Shown here one piece after another: positions 1 through 8,955 of a DNA stretch of 64,000 nt; the first letter of the stretch is position 1, and each line of letters opens with the position of its first letter. Source of the stretch: Leptospira neocaledonica (GTDB lineage: Bacteria; Spirochaetota; Leptospiria; Leptospirales; Leptospiraceae); contig NZ_NPEA01000001.1 in the NCBI RefSeq assembly GCF_002812205.1, positions 62,001 through 126,000 of the forward strand, in the 5' to 3' direction. The notes under the pieces were generated by a model. The model saw only the letters and a program-made list of their open reading frames with translations, was not told where the DNA came from and searched no databases. The translations under genes were made by a program, and so were the position numbers.

Positions 1-1369
1 AGAAAACAGCGGATTTGAATATTCTCTGCAGAACATTTTGGTCCATCTTGCTCCTGCTGGCAGAAAAAAAGAAGGGACATACTTAGATCTTCCCATTGCC
101 GCAGGGATTTTATATTTAACGGGTCAGATAATTCCTTCTGAAAAACTAGAACAGTTTCTTTTCCTAGGCGAGCTGGGACTGGATGGATCCATAAAACCTT
201 TGAAAGGAATTCTTCCTATTCTTTCAGGTTTGGAAAATACCGGTTTTACTGCTGCGGTTGTTCCTTTTGGAAATAGGAAAGAAGCTTCTATTCTAGACAA
301 ATTTCCGATCTACGCAATTTCTCATCTAAAAGATTTAGTTTCCTTGGCAAAGGGTGAGATCAAGTCCGAGCCAAGAGGAAATATAAGGATCAGATCCGAA
401 GTTCTACCTTGGAAATCCGAATTTCATAAAAGCCAATTGCCCGCAATACGAGCGGTGCAGATTGCAAGTGCCGGTTTTCATCATTGTTTACTATCCGGTC
501 CGCCAGGTGCCGGAAAAACAATGCTCGCGAAATTGGCACATGGATTTCTTCCCGAGATACGAGAGAAAGAAGGAATCGAATTATTAGGAATTCGGTCCTT
601 ACAAGAAATATTATCCGATACGGAAGTAGAAAGGCCTTTTAGAAGTCCTCATCATACTGCTTCCGATATTTCATTAGTTGGTGGATCCATCGGCTTAAGA
701 ATGGGAGAAGTTTCTCTAGCAGGGAATGGAATCTTATTCTTAGATGAACTTTCGGAATTTCATTCTAAAAATTTACAAGCCTTAAGAGAACCAATGGAAG
801 AAGGGAAAATTACAATTTCCCGGATCAGCGGTTCTATGACCTACCCTGCTTCTTTTTTGTTTATTGGAGCCACCAACCCTTGTCCTTGCGGATATTACCA
901 AACTTTAATAAAAGAATGTAACTGCAGTGTTTCAAATATCCGGAATTACCAGTCCTCCTTTAGCGGACCATTTTTGGATCGGATCGAAATATTTTATCAT
1001 CTGGGCCTTTCAGGAAATTTAGATGGGGAGAAGGTTTCGATAAATCTAAAATCTATTCGAGATTCCATCCAATCCGCCTCGGAAATACAATACAGAAGAT
1101 TATTCAGAGAAACGGGTAAATTATACAACGGAAGATTACGAGGAGAAGAAGTGGAAAGAATGATTCCACTTTCCAAGGAATGTGAATCTTATTTTTGGAA
1201 GGCTAACAATTTACAAAAGTTCAGCATTCGTAAGGTGGCCCATTTTAGGAAAGTAGCAAGGACGATTGCGGATCTCGAAGGTTCGGAGGAAGTGCTTTTG
1301 AGGAATTTGGAGGAGGCCCTTGTTTTCCTGAATTCCGGATGGTCTCCGGAAAACAGGGCCGTAACCTAA
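1..1369 (+). CDS. comM: ComM/YifB-family Mg-chelatase-like AAA+ ATPase, 5' end outside window
   Basis: ComM is a hexameric AAA+ helicase that promotes branch migration when incoming DNA recombines. The reading frame is open from base 2, and the first visible residues (ENSGFEYSLQNILVHLAPAG) match the conserved N-terminal part of the family, so the gene continues beyond the left edge; the TTG at 38 is not a real start. About 455 residues are visible against roughly 500 for the family. The N-terminal LON-protease-like domain is followed by a Walker A motif (GPPGAGKT, about 470-540), a Walker B motif (ILFLDEL) and the family signature with clustered cysteines (NPCPCGYY). The C-terminal Mg-chelatase helical domain is complete. 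It converges with the small gene at 1400-1597. Confidence 0.93.
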   Translation, partial: ENSGFEYSLQNILVHLAPAGRKKEGTYLDLPIAAGILYLTGQIIPSEKLEQFLFLGELGLDGSIKPLKGILPILSGLENTGFTAAVVPFGNRKEASILDKFPIYAISHLKDLVSLAKGEIKSEPRGNIRIRSEVLPWKSEFHKSQLPAIRAVQIASAGFHHCLLSGPPGAGKTMLAKLAHGFLPEIREKEGIELLGIRSLQEILSDTEVERPFRSPHHTASDISLVGGSIGLRMGEVSLAGNGILFLDELSEFHSKNLQALREPMEEGKITISRISGSMTYPASFLFIGATNPCPCGYYQTLIKECNCSVSNIRNYQSSFSGPFLDRIEIFYHLGLSGNLDGEKVSINLKSIRDSIQSASEIQYRRLFRETGKLYNGRLRGEEVERMIPLSKECESYFWKANNLQKFSIRKVAHFRKVARTIADLEGSEEVLLRNLEEALVFLNSGWSPENRAVT

Positions 1370-1399
1370 TTTGTTCTTTCGACGGTTTTATTTTTGTGG

Positions 1400-1623
<224 letters not shown>

Positions 1624-1691
1624 TCCTCATCCTTGAGAACCCGCAGACAATTCGAAAATCGACTCGTTTTTGAAATCGCTTAACGATTGTT

Positions 1692-2051
1692 TTAGAAGAG
1701 ATGAAGATAATATTTCAGTTCCCTTTTTTCGGTAACTAAGGCCAGCGAGAAAGAGACAAAATGATCTCTAAACGAAACGTTTCTGCTCAAATAATATGCT
1801 GCCGCCGTTTTCATTCTTCGGATCTTTGCCTGACTGAATATTTCCAAGGGGTGAATAGGGGAAGTTTTAGCCCAGTACTTCACTTCCGTAAAATACAGGA
1901 CGTTTTCTTTCTCGCTAATTATGTCGATTTCTCCCTTTTGGATCCGGAAGTTTCTTTCTAAAATTTTATGACCTTGCTTGAGAAGAAGTCCAGCGGCAAG
2001 GTTTTCTCCTTCTTTTCCTTTCTGTACTTTTCTTTTGGAGCGAGGTCCCAT
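1692..2051 (-). CDS. yraN: YraN family (UPF0102) nuclease-like protein
   Basis: The protein has 119 aa, the usual length of the UPF0102/YraN family, which has the Holliday-junction-resolvase/PD-(D/E)xK fold. The N-terminal KGKEGENLAAGLLLKQGHKI segment, the GEIDII motif (about residues 40-46) and the following FTEVK motif supply the acidic and lysine residues expected of the nuclease core. The biological substrate of the family is not established. The gene lies 71 nt after the HD-GYP gene in the same direction; YraN genes often sit near rnhB and rplS, as here. The ATG start has no strong ribosome-binding site. Confidence 0.85.
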   Translation of the reverse strand: MGPRSKRKVQKGKEGENLAAGLLLKQGHKILERNFRIQKGEIDIISEKENVLYFTEVKYWAKTSPIHPLEIFSQAKIRRMKTAAAYYLSRNVSFRDHFVSFSLALVTEKRELKYYLHLF

Positions 2052-2122
2052 ACCAGAAACCTGTTTCGGAAAAGAAGAATGGAGAACACTTTTTGGGTTT
2101 AGAAGTATAGATCCAAAAAAAA

Positions 2123-3307
2123 TTAAGAGGTTACAGTTGCTTCCTGAAGATCGAGAGCCTTGACAATAAATAGATGATTCTCTTTTACCAAATCCACTAA
2201 GACCAAGTTACGAACGAAAGTTCCATATTCGTCCTTTATAATACGAATAGAAGGCCTTAAAGGTTTATCTGCATTCGCAGCAAGAACGATCCCTACTCGT
2301 TTGTCTGAAAGTTCCACGCAAGAACCCACGGGGTATAAGGAGACTTGGTTCAAAAATGTGCGCACAATTTTCAGATCAAACTTACCCACATCCATACTGA
2401 TCATGGATTTGATTGCTTCGTGAGGAAGTACTCTTTGTCTATGAGGTCTGTTAGTGATAAGAGCGGAAAAATTATCCGCAATTGCATAGATCCTCGCATT
2501 CTCCTCTATCGCAGTTGCTGCGATCTTTTGAGGATACCCTTTTCCATCAAAACGTTCATGGTGTTGTAGAGCCACAACCGCCAAACTATTCTTAATTTTG
2601 ATCCTCTGGGTAAGTACCTGGTAGCCTATGATCGTATGTTTTAGAATGGATTTGTATTCTTCGTCGGTGAGTTGGTCCGTTTTTTCGGAAATGGTTGCGG
2701 GGACCTTTGTCATTCCTACATCCGCTACCAGACAAGAGATCGCAAGATCCACCATTTTAGGACGAGAGAAATCCAGAAGTTTTCCAATGATAAGAGCATA
2801 GAATGTGGAAGTAGTGATCTGATTATATAGATAATACCCCGGATTATTCATTCCAAGGATTAAATACGAAAGATTATTATGTGTCCTTACAAAGTCAGCT
2901 AACGCTTCTCCTTGTTCTCTTACTGGACCGAAATCGAATATCTTATCATCCGCAACTTTTCTATAAACGTCTTGTACTAATGCGAAAGTGTTTTTAAATA
3001 GATTGGAAAATTGTACCTTAATACGGTTCAGATTATCGTAGATTCCTTTTAAAGGAAGAAGGTCCTCGTCTACGATCGTGCTGATGATAAAATCCTCTAA
3101 TTGGGTTTCCAATCTTTCAGGATCTACATCGATTACTAGGATATCCCCATGGGTTAATACCTCGGTGATCCCGAATCTTTTCAAACGTTCCAAGTCCGAA
3201 TCAGTGATCGGAGTATTAGAAGTGATGAACAGATTTTCTTTGTCCAGATAAACGGGCTTTGTAAATCTCATACCCGGCTTCAATTCGGACACGTTCAATT
3301 TTTTCAT
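2123..3307 (-). CDS. HD-GYP-type protein with a degenerate metal site
   Basis: The protein has 394 aa. An N-terminal domain of about 130 residues starts [15 protein letters not shown], the arrangement seen in HD-GYP proteins with a DUF3391-like head, and is followed by an HD-GYP domain. Canonical members hydrolyse cyclic di-GMP. The HHE and GYP elements ([12 protein letters not shown]) and the later Asp (AIADNFSAL) are present, but the leading HD-GK motif reads LVADVGM near residues 192-198, so the first metal-ligand His and the Lys are missing. A C-terminal tail of about 90 residues (SVYPVG-like segment onwards) is typical of such response proteins. The start overlaps the FlhB-like gene by ATGA. 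It is probably a c-di-GMP sensor or inactive paralogue rather than a full phosphodiesterase. Confidence 0.85.
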   Translation of the reverse strand: MKKLNVSELKPGMRFTKPVYLDKENLFITSNTPITDSDLERLKRFGITEVLTHGDILVIDVDPERLETQLEDFIISTIVDEDLLPLKGIYDNLNRIKVQFSNLFKNTFALVQDVYRKVADDKIFDFGPVREQGEALADFVRTHNNLSYLILGMNNPGYYLYNQITTSTFYALIIGKLLDFSRPKMVDLAISCLVADVGMTKVPATISEKTDQLTDEEYKSILKHTIIGYQVLTQRIKIKNSLAVVALQHHERFDGKGYPQKIAATAIEENARIYAIADNFSALITNRPHRQRVLPHEAIKSMISMDVGKFDLKIVRTFLNQVSLYPVGSCVELSDKRVGIVLAANADKPLRPSIRIIKDEYGTFVRNLVLVDLVKENHLFIVKALDLQEATVTS

Positions 3308-3582
3308 TTTTCAAATTCCCTTGTTGCTTCCGCTTTTTGGCTGAGTACGAAAGCAAAAACACCCGCAACCGCTCTGTATAAATTTTCCGGGATCTCTTGC
3401 CCTACCGGTATCGGAGAAAGAGCCTCGGCCAAAGGCGCATCCTCCACTATCGGAACTCCGTGTCTTTTAGCCACACCCTTGATCTTTTCACCTAAAAGTC
3501 CTTCTCCCTTTGCTAGGATTTTAGGGCCTTTATTCTCGTCCGGTGTAAACTTTAGGGCGATTCCGAATTTCACGCAGTCCAT
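3304..3582 (-). CDS. Stand-alone FlhB C-terminal cytoplasmic domain protein
   Basis: The 92-residue protein corresponds only to the cytoplasmic domain of FlhB/YscU type III export gate proteins. Visible hallmarks are AxALKF near the N-terminus (FGIALKF), [14 protein letters not shown] in the middle and the [22 protein letters not shown] helix. There are no membrane segments and no NPTH autocleavage site. Such short FlhB paralogues (FlhX/FlhB2-like) occur in several flagellated bacteria, where some can substitute for the cleaved FlhB C-terminal fragment. It overlaps the upstream gene by 13 nt and the HD-GYP gene by 4 nt, so translation is likely coupled. An SD-like GAAGGG precedes the ATG. Confidence 0.88.
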   Translation of the reverse strand: MDCVKFGIALKFTPDENKGPKILAKGEGLLGEKIKGVAKRHGVPIVEDAPLAEALSPIPVGQEIPENLYRAVAGVFAFVLSQKAEATREFEK

Positions 3583-4376
3583 TCCCTTCTCTGTAAAGAG
3601 GGCTTATATTGTATCCTGAGTTCCTGGAATCTAACTCCCGATTCTTCCAAGAACTGCATAAATTTTTTACGATTCCGACCTATATGCAAGTACAATTTAG
3701 AACTAGTATAAATAGCGGTTAGAACAAGGTCCGATGCATCTTCTTTTTTCCAATGGAATCTGTACAAACTCGGGCCGTCTTCCTTGGTCTCCATAAAGAG
3801 CACAAATATTCGACCCGGATCGGTTCCACCCAAATATGCTTCCGCATTTCCATCCTCCCATTCCCACTCGAAATAGGGAGTCTCCGCTTTCCATTCGAAA
3901 TGAGGAAAATAGCTCTTCAAAAATGCCAGAATACTATCTTCGGAGATGGGACCTTCTTCTTTATGTAGTACCTTCTCCAAAACTCCTGTGAGTCCTTTTT
4001 CCAAAGGAGAAAAAATTTTAGAATCATCCGTTTCTAACGTTAGTTTCCTTTCCTGTATTTTCCATTCGGAACCGCTACCGGATAAGGTTCGAGATAAAAG
4101 TAATTGTTCTCCTGTGAGAAGACTTGTTTTAGTTTCCGCTTCTAATGTTTCTCCTTTCCAGAGAAGTTTTGCCTTTCCGTCCTTCGTACCTTCTTTCACC
4201 CAAACCCTGAAAAATGGAGCTTCTTTGGATTCACCTTCGAATAATTCTGGATTTTGAAGTTTAGTAGAAGAACTGACTAAGAAAGAAATTTGATGGGATT
4301 CTGGGACCTTATCCGTTTTTCGGACCTGAGGATTTTGGTTTTTATCAATCGGGTTGGGAGGAGGAATGGGAAGCAT
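3570..4376 (-). CDS. Hypothetical protein, possibly FliK-like (268 aa)
   Basis: I have no firm family assignment. The N-terminus is proline-rich and probably disordered (MLPIPPPNPIDKNQNPQ). The middle carries beta-rich segments with many charged residues. The C-terminal 110 residues (GRIFVLFMETKEDGPSLYRF onward) alternate short strands with a final helix-strand pair, which resembles the C-terminal domain of FliK hook-length-control proteins that contact FlhB. The context fits this reading: the next gene is a lone FlhB C-terminal domain, overlapping by 13 nt. The 5' end overlaps rnhB by 32 nt. The FliK-like reading is an inference from layout and neighbourhood. Confidence 0.55.
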   Translation of the reverse strand: MLPIPPPNPIDKNQNPQVRKTDKVPESHQISFLVSSSTKLQNPELFEGESKEAPFFRVWVKEGTKDGKAKLLWKGETLEAETKTSLLTGEQLLLSRTLSGSGSEWKIQERKLTLETDDSKIFSPLEKGLTGVLEKVLHKEEGPISEDSILAFLKSYFPHFEWKAETPYFEWEWEDGNAEAYLGGTDPGRIFVLFMETKEDGPSLYRFHWKKEDASDLVLTAIYTSSKLYLHIGRNRKKFMQFLEESGVRFQELRIQYKPSLQRREWTA

Positions 4377-5037
4377 GGAATTTTTTAGTGAAAGACCTTC
4401 TGTGGATTCTTGCTAGTCCCAGATCCCGGATTGCTTGTTCATGTGCCGCACTTCCATATCCTTTATGCCCTTCGAATCCATAACCCGGAAACTTAGAAGC
4501 AATCGCTTTCATAAAACGATCACGTTTTACTTTTGCGATGATGGATGCGGCCGCGATACTTGCGATCCTGGAATCCCCTTTTTTATAATAGTAAGACTGG
4601 CGTTTTACCTCTTCCGATTCCTTGTATTTTGAAAAATTATAATTTCCGTCTATTAAGAGCAGAAGTTTTCTTCCGGTACTTTCTATCGGAGCTTCGGAGC
4701 CCTTTCTATAACATTTCAGTATACCTTCTAATACTGCTCTATTGATCCCGTAACGATCTATATAGGTGTGGGATAAGAATGCGTGAGCGGTTTTGTGGGC
4801 AGTTTCTTGGATCTCTTGAAATAAAGATTCTCGTTTGGACTCTGTGAGTTTTTTAGAATCGTTCAGTCCTTTTAAGATCTGTCCCAAATAAATCTTTTCC
4901 AGGACCTCGGGTGTGAATAAAACCATTGCCACAGATAATGGGCCCGCATATGGACCCCGTCCCGCTTCATCTATTCCGCAAGGAAGATGATCTGGAAAAA
5001 ATTTCAATTCTTCCGGTTCGAAATTTGCGAGAGGCAT
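4345..5037 (-). CDS. rnhB: Ribonuclease HII
   Basis: RNase HII removes ribonucleotides embedded in DNA and RNA in RNA-DNA hybrids. The 230-aa protein has the family's first motif (CGIDEAGRGPYAGPL, about residues 20-34) with the catalytic Asp-Glu pair and the GRG loop. The second motif has an Asp before GNY (LLLIDGNYNF), and the IAAASIIAKVKRD motif and GHKGYGS loop are present. The C-terminus is longer than in E. coli and overlaps the next gene by 32 nt. It follows rplS with a 75-nt gap that contains a hairpin; the rplS-rnhB order is widespread. The ATG lacks a clear ribosome-binding site. Confidence 0.96.
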   Translation of the reverse strand: MPLANFEPEELKFFPDHLPCGIDEAGRGPYAGPLSVAMVLFTPEVLEKIYLGQILKGLNDSKKLTESKRESLFQEIQETAHKTAHAFLSHTYIDRYGINRAVLEGILKCYRKGSEAPIESTGRKLLLLIDGNYNFSKYKESEEVKRQSYYYKKGDSRIASIAAASIIAKVKRDRFMKAIASKFPGYGFEGHKGYGSAAHEQAIRDLGLARIHRRSFTKKFHASHSSSQPD

Positions 5038-5075
5038 TGGTTTTAAGGGAAGGTAAAAAGGAGGAGAAGAAGAGA

Positions 5076-5099
5076 TTGCGGCAGAGAATTCCGCCGCAA
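5076..5099 (-). terminator. Hairpin between rplS and rnhB
   Basis: A 7-bp GC-rich stem (TTGCGGC with GCCGCAA) encloses a 10-nt loop. On the minus strand it is followed by a pyrimidine-rich stretch that ends in TTTTT before rnhB. It could act as a partial terminator or an RNA-processing site that separates the ribosomal-protein genes from the genes below. The U-tract is interrupted, so full termination is doubtful. Confidence 0.4.
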
Positions 5100-5112
5100 C
5101 TAAAGAAGATTC

Positions 5113-5544
5113 TTATTCCGCAGCAGCGGTTTCAGCAGGAGCAGCAGCTTTTGCTTCTTCAGCGGTTTGGCGCTTTCTGTCTTCTGCTACTAAGATTTTT
5201 CCGCCTTTCAACTCGCGAATACGAGCAGATTTTCCAGAACGTTCTCTTAAGAAGAACAGTTTAGAACGACGAACCTTACCTTTACGTACTAGTTCAATTT
5301 TAGCGATACGAGGAGAATAAAGTGGGAATACTCTCTCAACACCTACATCGTAAGAGATCCTACGAACAGTGAAAGATTTTCCGTTTCCGCCGTTGGAGAT
5401 GGAGATCACCACTCCTTCGTATACCTGGACCCTTTCTTTGCCGGATTCTTGGATTTTATAATGGACCTTTACAGTATCCCCAACATTGAAATTAAGGGTA
5501 CGATTCGCTTCTGTAGGAAGTCCGCCTTTTAAAAGTTCTTTCAT
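5113..5544 (-). CDS. rplS: 50S ribosomal protein L19
   Basis: L19 lies at the interface of the two ribosomal subunits. The protein has 143 aa, against about 115 for typical L19. The core is standard: [48 protein letters not shown] and the basic [15 protein letters not shown] end. The last 25 or so residues form an Ala/Glu-rich extension ([18 protein letters not shown]) outside the family core. The ATG overlaps the trmD stop (ATGA), and the order rpsP-khpA-rimM-trmD-rplS is the classic arrangement. Confidence 0.97.
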   Translation of the reverse strand: MKELLKGGLPTEANRTLNFNVGDTVKVHYKIQESGKERVQVYEGVVISISNGGNGKSFTVRRISYDVGVERVFPLYSPRIAKIELVRKGKVRRSKLFFLRERSGKSARIRELKGGKILVAEDRKRQTAEEAKAAAPAETAAAE

Positions 5545-6209
5545 AAATTCCTCGTAATATCAGGGTCGACTTTCTTTCGATTGGCATTGCGCCAAGATTC
5601 TATCGCCGCGTGGTTTCCGCCCAAGAGAATTTCTGGAACCTTCCAACCATTGTATTCGGAAGGTTTCGTATATTGTGGATATTCTAAAACATCCCTTTCG
5701 TTATGAGATTCTTCTTCCAGGCTCTCTCGGTCGCCTAAAAAGCCGGGCAAAAGCCTGGACACAGCATCTGTAATACAGAGGCTAGCCAAATCTCCGGCTG
5801 AAATTACATAATTTCCAAGGGACAGTTCTATGTCAACAAGATGCTCTGTTACCCTGTGATCCACTCCTTCATAATATCCTGATATAAGAGTGATTGGTTT
5901 TTCGAGCTTGGAAAGTTTTTCTGCAACGTTCTGATCGAATGGTATTCCGGAAGGAGTGGTAAGAATTACGACCCCTTTATCTTCTCCCAATGATTTTAAG
6001 GCCAGGTCGATTGGCTCTACTTTTAAGAGCATTCCCGGACCTCCTCCATAAGGTGTGTCGTCTACCTTTAGATGTTTATTATTGGAGAAGTCCCGCAGAT
6101 GTACGATGTTTACGGAGAACACTCCCTTTTGGATTGCCTTCTCCTGCAGTCCTTCGGAAAAGTATGCTTGGACTTTAGCGGGGAATAAGGTAATAAAATT
6201 AAATTTCAT
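5541..6209 (-). CDS. trmD: tRNA (guanine-N1)-methyltransferase
   Basis: TrmD methylates G37 of tRNAs that read codons starting with C, using S-adenosylmethionine, and prevents +1 frameshifting. The 222-aa protein has the SPOUT trefoil-knot features: [14 protein letters not shown], the [12 protein letters not shown] segment and the [13 protein letters not shown] loop, followed by the [17 protein letters not shown] region. It overlaps rimM by 11 nt and rplS by 4 nt. The length is slightly below the E. coli enzyme, mainly from a shorter C-terminal domain, which is common outside Proteobacteria. Confidence 0.97.
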   Translation of the reverse strand: MKFNFITLFPAKVQAYFSEGLQEKAIQKGVFSVNIVHLRDFSNNKHLKVDDTPYGGGPGMLLKVEPIDLALKSLGEDKGVVILTTPSGIPFDQNVAEKLSKLEKPITLISGYYEGVDHRVTEHLVDIELSLGNYVISAGDLASLCITDAVSRLLPGFLGDRESLEEESHNERDVLEYPQYTKPSEYNGWKVPEILLGGNHAAIESWRNANRKKVDPDITRNL

Positions 6210-6717
6210 TCCAATCCTCAGGACTTTTTAGAACGATCTTACCTTCTTCTAAGATTATATTTCCTACATGTTTTTCCACATAAGGAACTAAGACCTCGGA
6301 ATCTTGCGTCTCAAAGACTAAGATAGAATGTGCCGGATTTTCTAGAATGTCCACTAATTCCCATCCGAGTTCCTTTCCGTCTTCGGCAATTGCTTTCAGA
6401 CCTTTTAACTCGAATAGATAATATTCTTCGTTTTTGGATTTGGGAAAATGAGAACGATCGATATACAGTTTTCCACCAGTTAAGGAAGAAGCTTCTTCCG
6501 GAGAATTGATACCTTCTAATTGTAAAAGTATCTTTCCTGCTTGTAGGGTTGCTTTCAGGATCTTTACAGGTATTGGTTCCCTGGAGGAATATTCTAGGGT
6601 AGCTTGGATTGGAAATTTGAGCCCCGGAACGGAACTATCCTCTGCAACCAGTCGGACTAAACCCTTCAGTCCGAAGGGTTTTCCTAAATGTCCGGTTAGG
6701 ATACGAGTCTCAGTCAA
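6199..6717 (-). CDS. rimM: 16S rRNA processing protein RimM
   Basis: RimM assists maturation of the 30S head and binds S19. The 172-aa product has the N-terminal RimM beta-barrel ([16 protein letters not shown]) and the C-terminal PRC-barrel with [10 protein letters not shown] and [12 protein letters not shown]. The start is TTG at 6717, which overlaps the khpA stop by 8 nt; no ATG or GTG fits the conserved N-terminus better. The neighbours khpA and trmD fit the usual order. Confidence 0.94.
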   Translation of the reverse strand: MTETRILTGHLGKPFGLKGLVRLVAEDSSVPGLKFPIQATLEYSSREPIPVKILKATLQAGKILLQLEGINSPEEASSLTGGKLYIDRSHFPKSKNEEYYLFELKGLKAIAEDGKELGWELVDILENPAHSILVFETQDSEVLVPYVEKHVGNIILEEGKIVLKSPEDWNEI

Positions 6718-6940
6718 TAATTTCTAAGGAGAAATTTTTTCCGGCTTTGATGGAGGCTGCGGTTAAGATCGCTCTTAAGGACTTAGCGATCCTACCATTC
6801 TTGCCGATCACTTTTCCCACATCCTTCGGGGAAACCCGGAGTTCTAGGACGGTTTGTTCGTCGCCCTCGATTTCCTTTACGGAAATCTCCTCCGGATGAT
6901 CTACTAGAGAAGTAACGATATAGCGGATCAGCTCTTCCAT
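6710..6940 (-). CDS. khpA: KH-domain RNA-binding protein KhpA
   Basis: The small KH-domain protein has 76 aa and belongs to the KhpA (YlqC) family, which acts with KhpB in RNA binding in other bacteria. The GxxG loop lies in [16 protein letters not shown] (about residues 43-58), and the preceding VSPKDVGK strand-helix is intact. It is encoded between rpsP and rimM, the usual family location, with a TAATG overlap with rpsP. Confidence 0.95.
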   Translation of the reverse strand: MEELIRYIVTSLVDHPEEISVKEIEGDEQTVLELRVSPKDVGKVIGKNGRIAKSLRAILTAASIKAGKNFSLEIID

Positions 6941-7206
6941 TACTTCTTCAGAGATTGTTTATATTCCGCCCAGATCCCCTCGTGTTTAATGAGGTTCAGA
7001 ACGGTTCCGGTAGGTTGAGCACCTTTGCTGAGCCAGCCTAAAATTTTCTCTTTATCCAGGACTGTTTGGCTTTTCACCTCTGCTGGGTGATAGTGTCCAA
7101 GAATATCGATAAATTTACCGTCTCTAGGAGAATGGCTATCTGCAGCCACTACTCGGTAGTGAGGGTTGTTTTTGGCTCCGGTTCTTTGTAGTCTGATCTT
7201 AACCAA
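6940..7206 (-). CDS. rpsP: 30S ribosomal protein S16
   Basis: The 88-aa S16 protein has the conserved start [19 protein letters not shown] and the [14 protein letters not shown] motif. The start codon is TTG at 7206, preceded by AAGGA about 8 nt upstream; this start gives the standard family N-terminus. It is the first gene of the rpsP-khpA-rimM-trmD-rplS unit and lies 103 nt downstream of rpe, where a separate promoter is likely. Confidence 0.97.
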   Translation of the reverse strand: MVKIRLQRTGAKNNPHYRVVAADSHSPRDGKFIDILGHYHPAEVKSQTVLDKEKILGWLSKGAQPTGTVLNLIKHEGIWAEYKQSLKK

Positions 7207-7265
7207 AGTAAAATTCCTTCGAATAAATAAGGATGGGCTTACTGCATGAGTTTGCCCTAATACGC

Positions 7266-7294
7266 CATAATTTCGCGGAAAGCGGGACTGTCAA
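7266..7294 (-). promoter_or_regulatory. Candidate promoter of the rpsP unit
   Basis: The gap between rpe and rpsP holds a perfect -35 hexamer TTGACA (7289-7294 on the minus strand). The best-spaced -10 candidate 17 nt away is ATTATG (7266-7271), a poor match. The region would give the ribosomal-protein unit its own transcription apart from the upstream gene run. The weak -10 keeps confidence low. Confidence 0.35.
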
Positions 7295-7309
7295 TATTTA
7301 ATAGCAGTA

Positions 7310-7954
7310 TTACTTTACTAGACTTTTTAAGCGGATCCCATTCTCGCTTGGGTCTCCGGATTTGAATAAACCCGCTCCCACAACACAAATATCCACTCCG
7401 GCTTGGGCGAGTTCTTTGATATTTGTATCATTGACTCCCCCATCTACTTCCAGTTCGATCGGGTGATTGGAGATGAGTGACTTGACTTTTCTGATCTTGT
7501 CCATTCCCCCATCCACGAATTTTTGCCCGTAGAATCCAGGCTCGACAGTCATTATGAGTACTAGATCAATATAAGGTAGAAGCGTTTCCAATGCAGAAAC
7601 TGGAGTCCCAGGGTTCAGAGAAACCCCTACTTTCGGTCCATTCTTCTTTATTTCCTGAGCTAAACGAATCGGAAAACGAGTAGTTTCCGCATGGAAAGTA
7701 ATGCAGTAAGGATTCAGCTCGTAATATTTGTGAACGTGATTTTCAGGCTTCTCCACCATGAGATGAACGTCCAGTGGGATTTGGGTCATTGCTTTGATCT
7801 CTTTATTGACCGCTTCTCCGAAGCTGATCTGAGGCACAAAATTTCCGTCCATCACGTCCATATGGACTAGGTCGATTCCTTCTTTTTTAAAATCAGGAAC
7901 TGTATTTGCAAGTGCTGTAAGTTGGGTGGCTAAAATAGAAGCGGAGATTTTCAA
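7310..7954 (-). CDS. rpe: Ribulose-phosphate 3-epimerase
   Basis: Rpe interconverts ribulose 5-phosphate and xylulose 5-phosphate in the pentose phosphate pathway. The 214-aa TIM-barrel protein shows the metal-site motifs [11 protein letters not shown] and [10 protein letters not shown], the [12 protein letters not shown] loop and the EVDGGVN motif, with phosphate binding by GAGLF near the end. The start codon is TTG, which overlaps the TGA of the PASTA gene. It is the last gene of the pyrG-to-rpe run. Confidence 0.96.
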   Translation of the reverse strand: MKISASILATQLTALANTVPDFKKEGIDLVHMDVMDGNFVPQISFGEAVNKEIKAMTQIPLDVHLMVEKPENHVHKYYELNPYCITFHAETTRFPIRLAQEIKKNGPKVGVSLNPGTPVSALETLLPYIDLVLIMTVEPGFYGQKFVDGGMDKIRKVKSLISNHPIELEVDGGVNDTNIKELAQAGVDICVVGAGLFKSGDPSENGIRLKSLVK

Positions 7955-8955
7955 AATTCGTTCTCGTAGTCTTTGGATTTTACTTTCGAACCTTTATCGT
8001 CCAAAAGAACCAGAGTCACATCTCCTGTTCTGTAAAAGACGGTTTGGATTTTTTCTCCCTCTTGGTAGATTGTGGGAGCGCTGATTTCCACTTGTTTGGT
8101 TTCGTCGTTTTGATCTTTTACGATCAAAGAATACGTTCCGTTTTCAGGAGCCTCATAAACGAAACTTTCATATCCGCTTTCTACCCTATCTTCCGGCTCG
8201 AAATAAAATACCTTAAACTTGTATTCGTTTCCTACTTTTTGGACAGATTCAATCTTTCCATTATCAGGACGAAATTTGGTTACAACCACTTCTGCCTTGG
8301 AGGAAATTTTTGCCCTTACTAGAGCTCTTTGAGCGAATGCAAAAGAATCACCAGGTTTAAATTCTAATCCTGCTTGGGGCTCTCCTTCTTTTTTCTTGGT
8401 AGAAGGTTTTGTAACTAGTAAGAATACTTTTTCACCAGCGGTGATATTTTTACCTGCTTCCGGGATTTGGTCCACTACTGTATCAGGTTGTTCTCCTTCT
8501 TTTACTTCCACATAGGTGATCCCACCCAATGTTAAAGAAACGTAAGTTTCTCCCGAAAGAACTTTTTCCATGGAGTTTTTGGCGGAGACCAAACTTTGCC
8601 CTTTTAGGTTGGGCATATCGATTCGGTCTAAACCGATATTGACAGTAAGAGAAACTTTGGAACCTGCTTCTACTTCTCTTCCGGGACGAATGGATTGGTA
8701 GATGATGATACCATCTGTTTTGTCCGGATAACGTTTGGACTCCAATCTGACTTTCAGCTGGAGACGCATTAATTCGTTATGGACTTCGTTGTACGGTTTA
8801 CCTACTACATCAGGCATGACCACCATGGTGGCACTTTTCGTACGAACGAATACTACTAAGAAGGCGGCTATGAAAAAGACTACTAAGCCGAATGCGATGA
8901 AAAAAAAGTAACCCCCGATAGGGAGATATTTAGAGCGGAGTTCTTCCTTGGTCAC
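7951..8955 (-). CDS. Membrane-anchored PASTA-domain protein
   Basis: The protein has 334 aa. One membrane segment lies near residues 13-37 ([19 protein letters not shown]). Two PASTA repeats follow in the periplasm: residues about 47-112 ([19 protein letters not shown]) and about 113-185 ([14 protein letters not shown]). PASTA domains usually bind muropeptides or sit on Ser/Thr kinases and penicillin-binding proteins; no kinase or transpeptidase domain is present here. The remaining 130 or so C-terminal residues form an unrecognised beta-rich region. The start is GTG in a GTGA overlap with fmt, so translation is probably coupled. Its role may be cell-wall sensing, but I cannot say more. Confidence 0.85.
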   Translation of the reverse strand: MTKEELRSKYLPIGGYFFFIAFGLVVFFIAAFLVVFVRTKSATMVVMPDVVGKPYNEVHNELMRLQLKVRLESKRYPDKTDGIIIYQSIRPGREVEAGSKVSLTVNIGLDRIDMPNLKGQSLVSAKNSMEKVLSGETYVSLTLGGITYVEVKEGEQPDTVVDQIPEAGKNITAGEKVFLLVTKPSTKKKEGEPQAGLEFKPGDSFAFAQRALVRAKISSKAEVVVTKFRPDNGKIESVQKVGNEYKFKVFYFEPEDRVESGYESFVYEAPENGTYSLIVKDQNDETKQVEISAPTIYQEGEKIQTVFYRTGDVTLVLLDDKGSKVKSKDYENEF

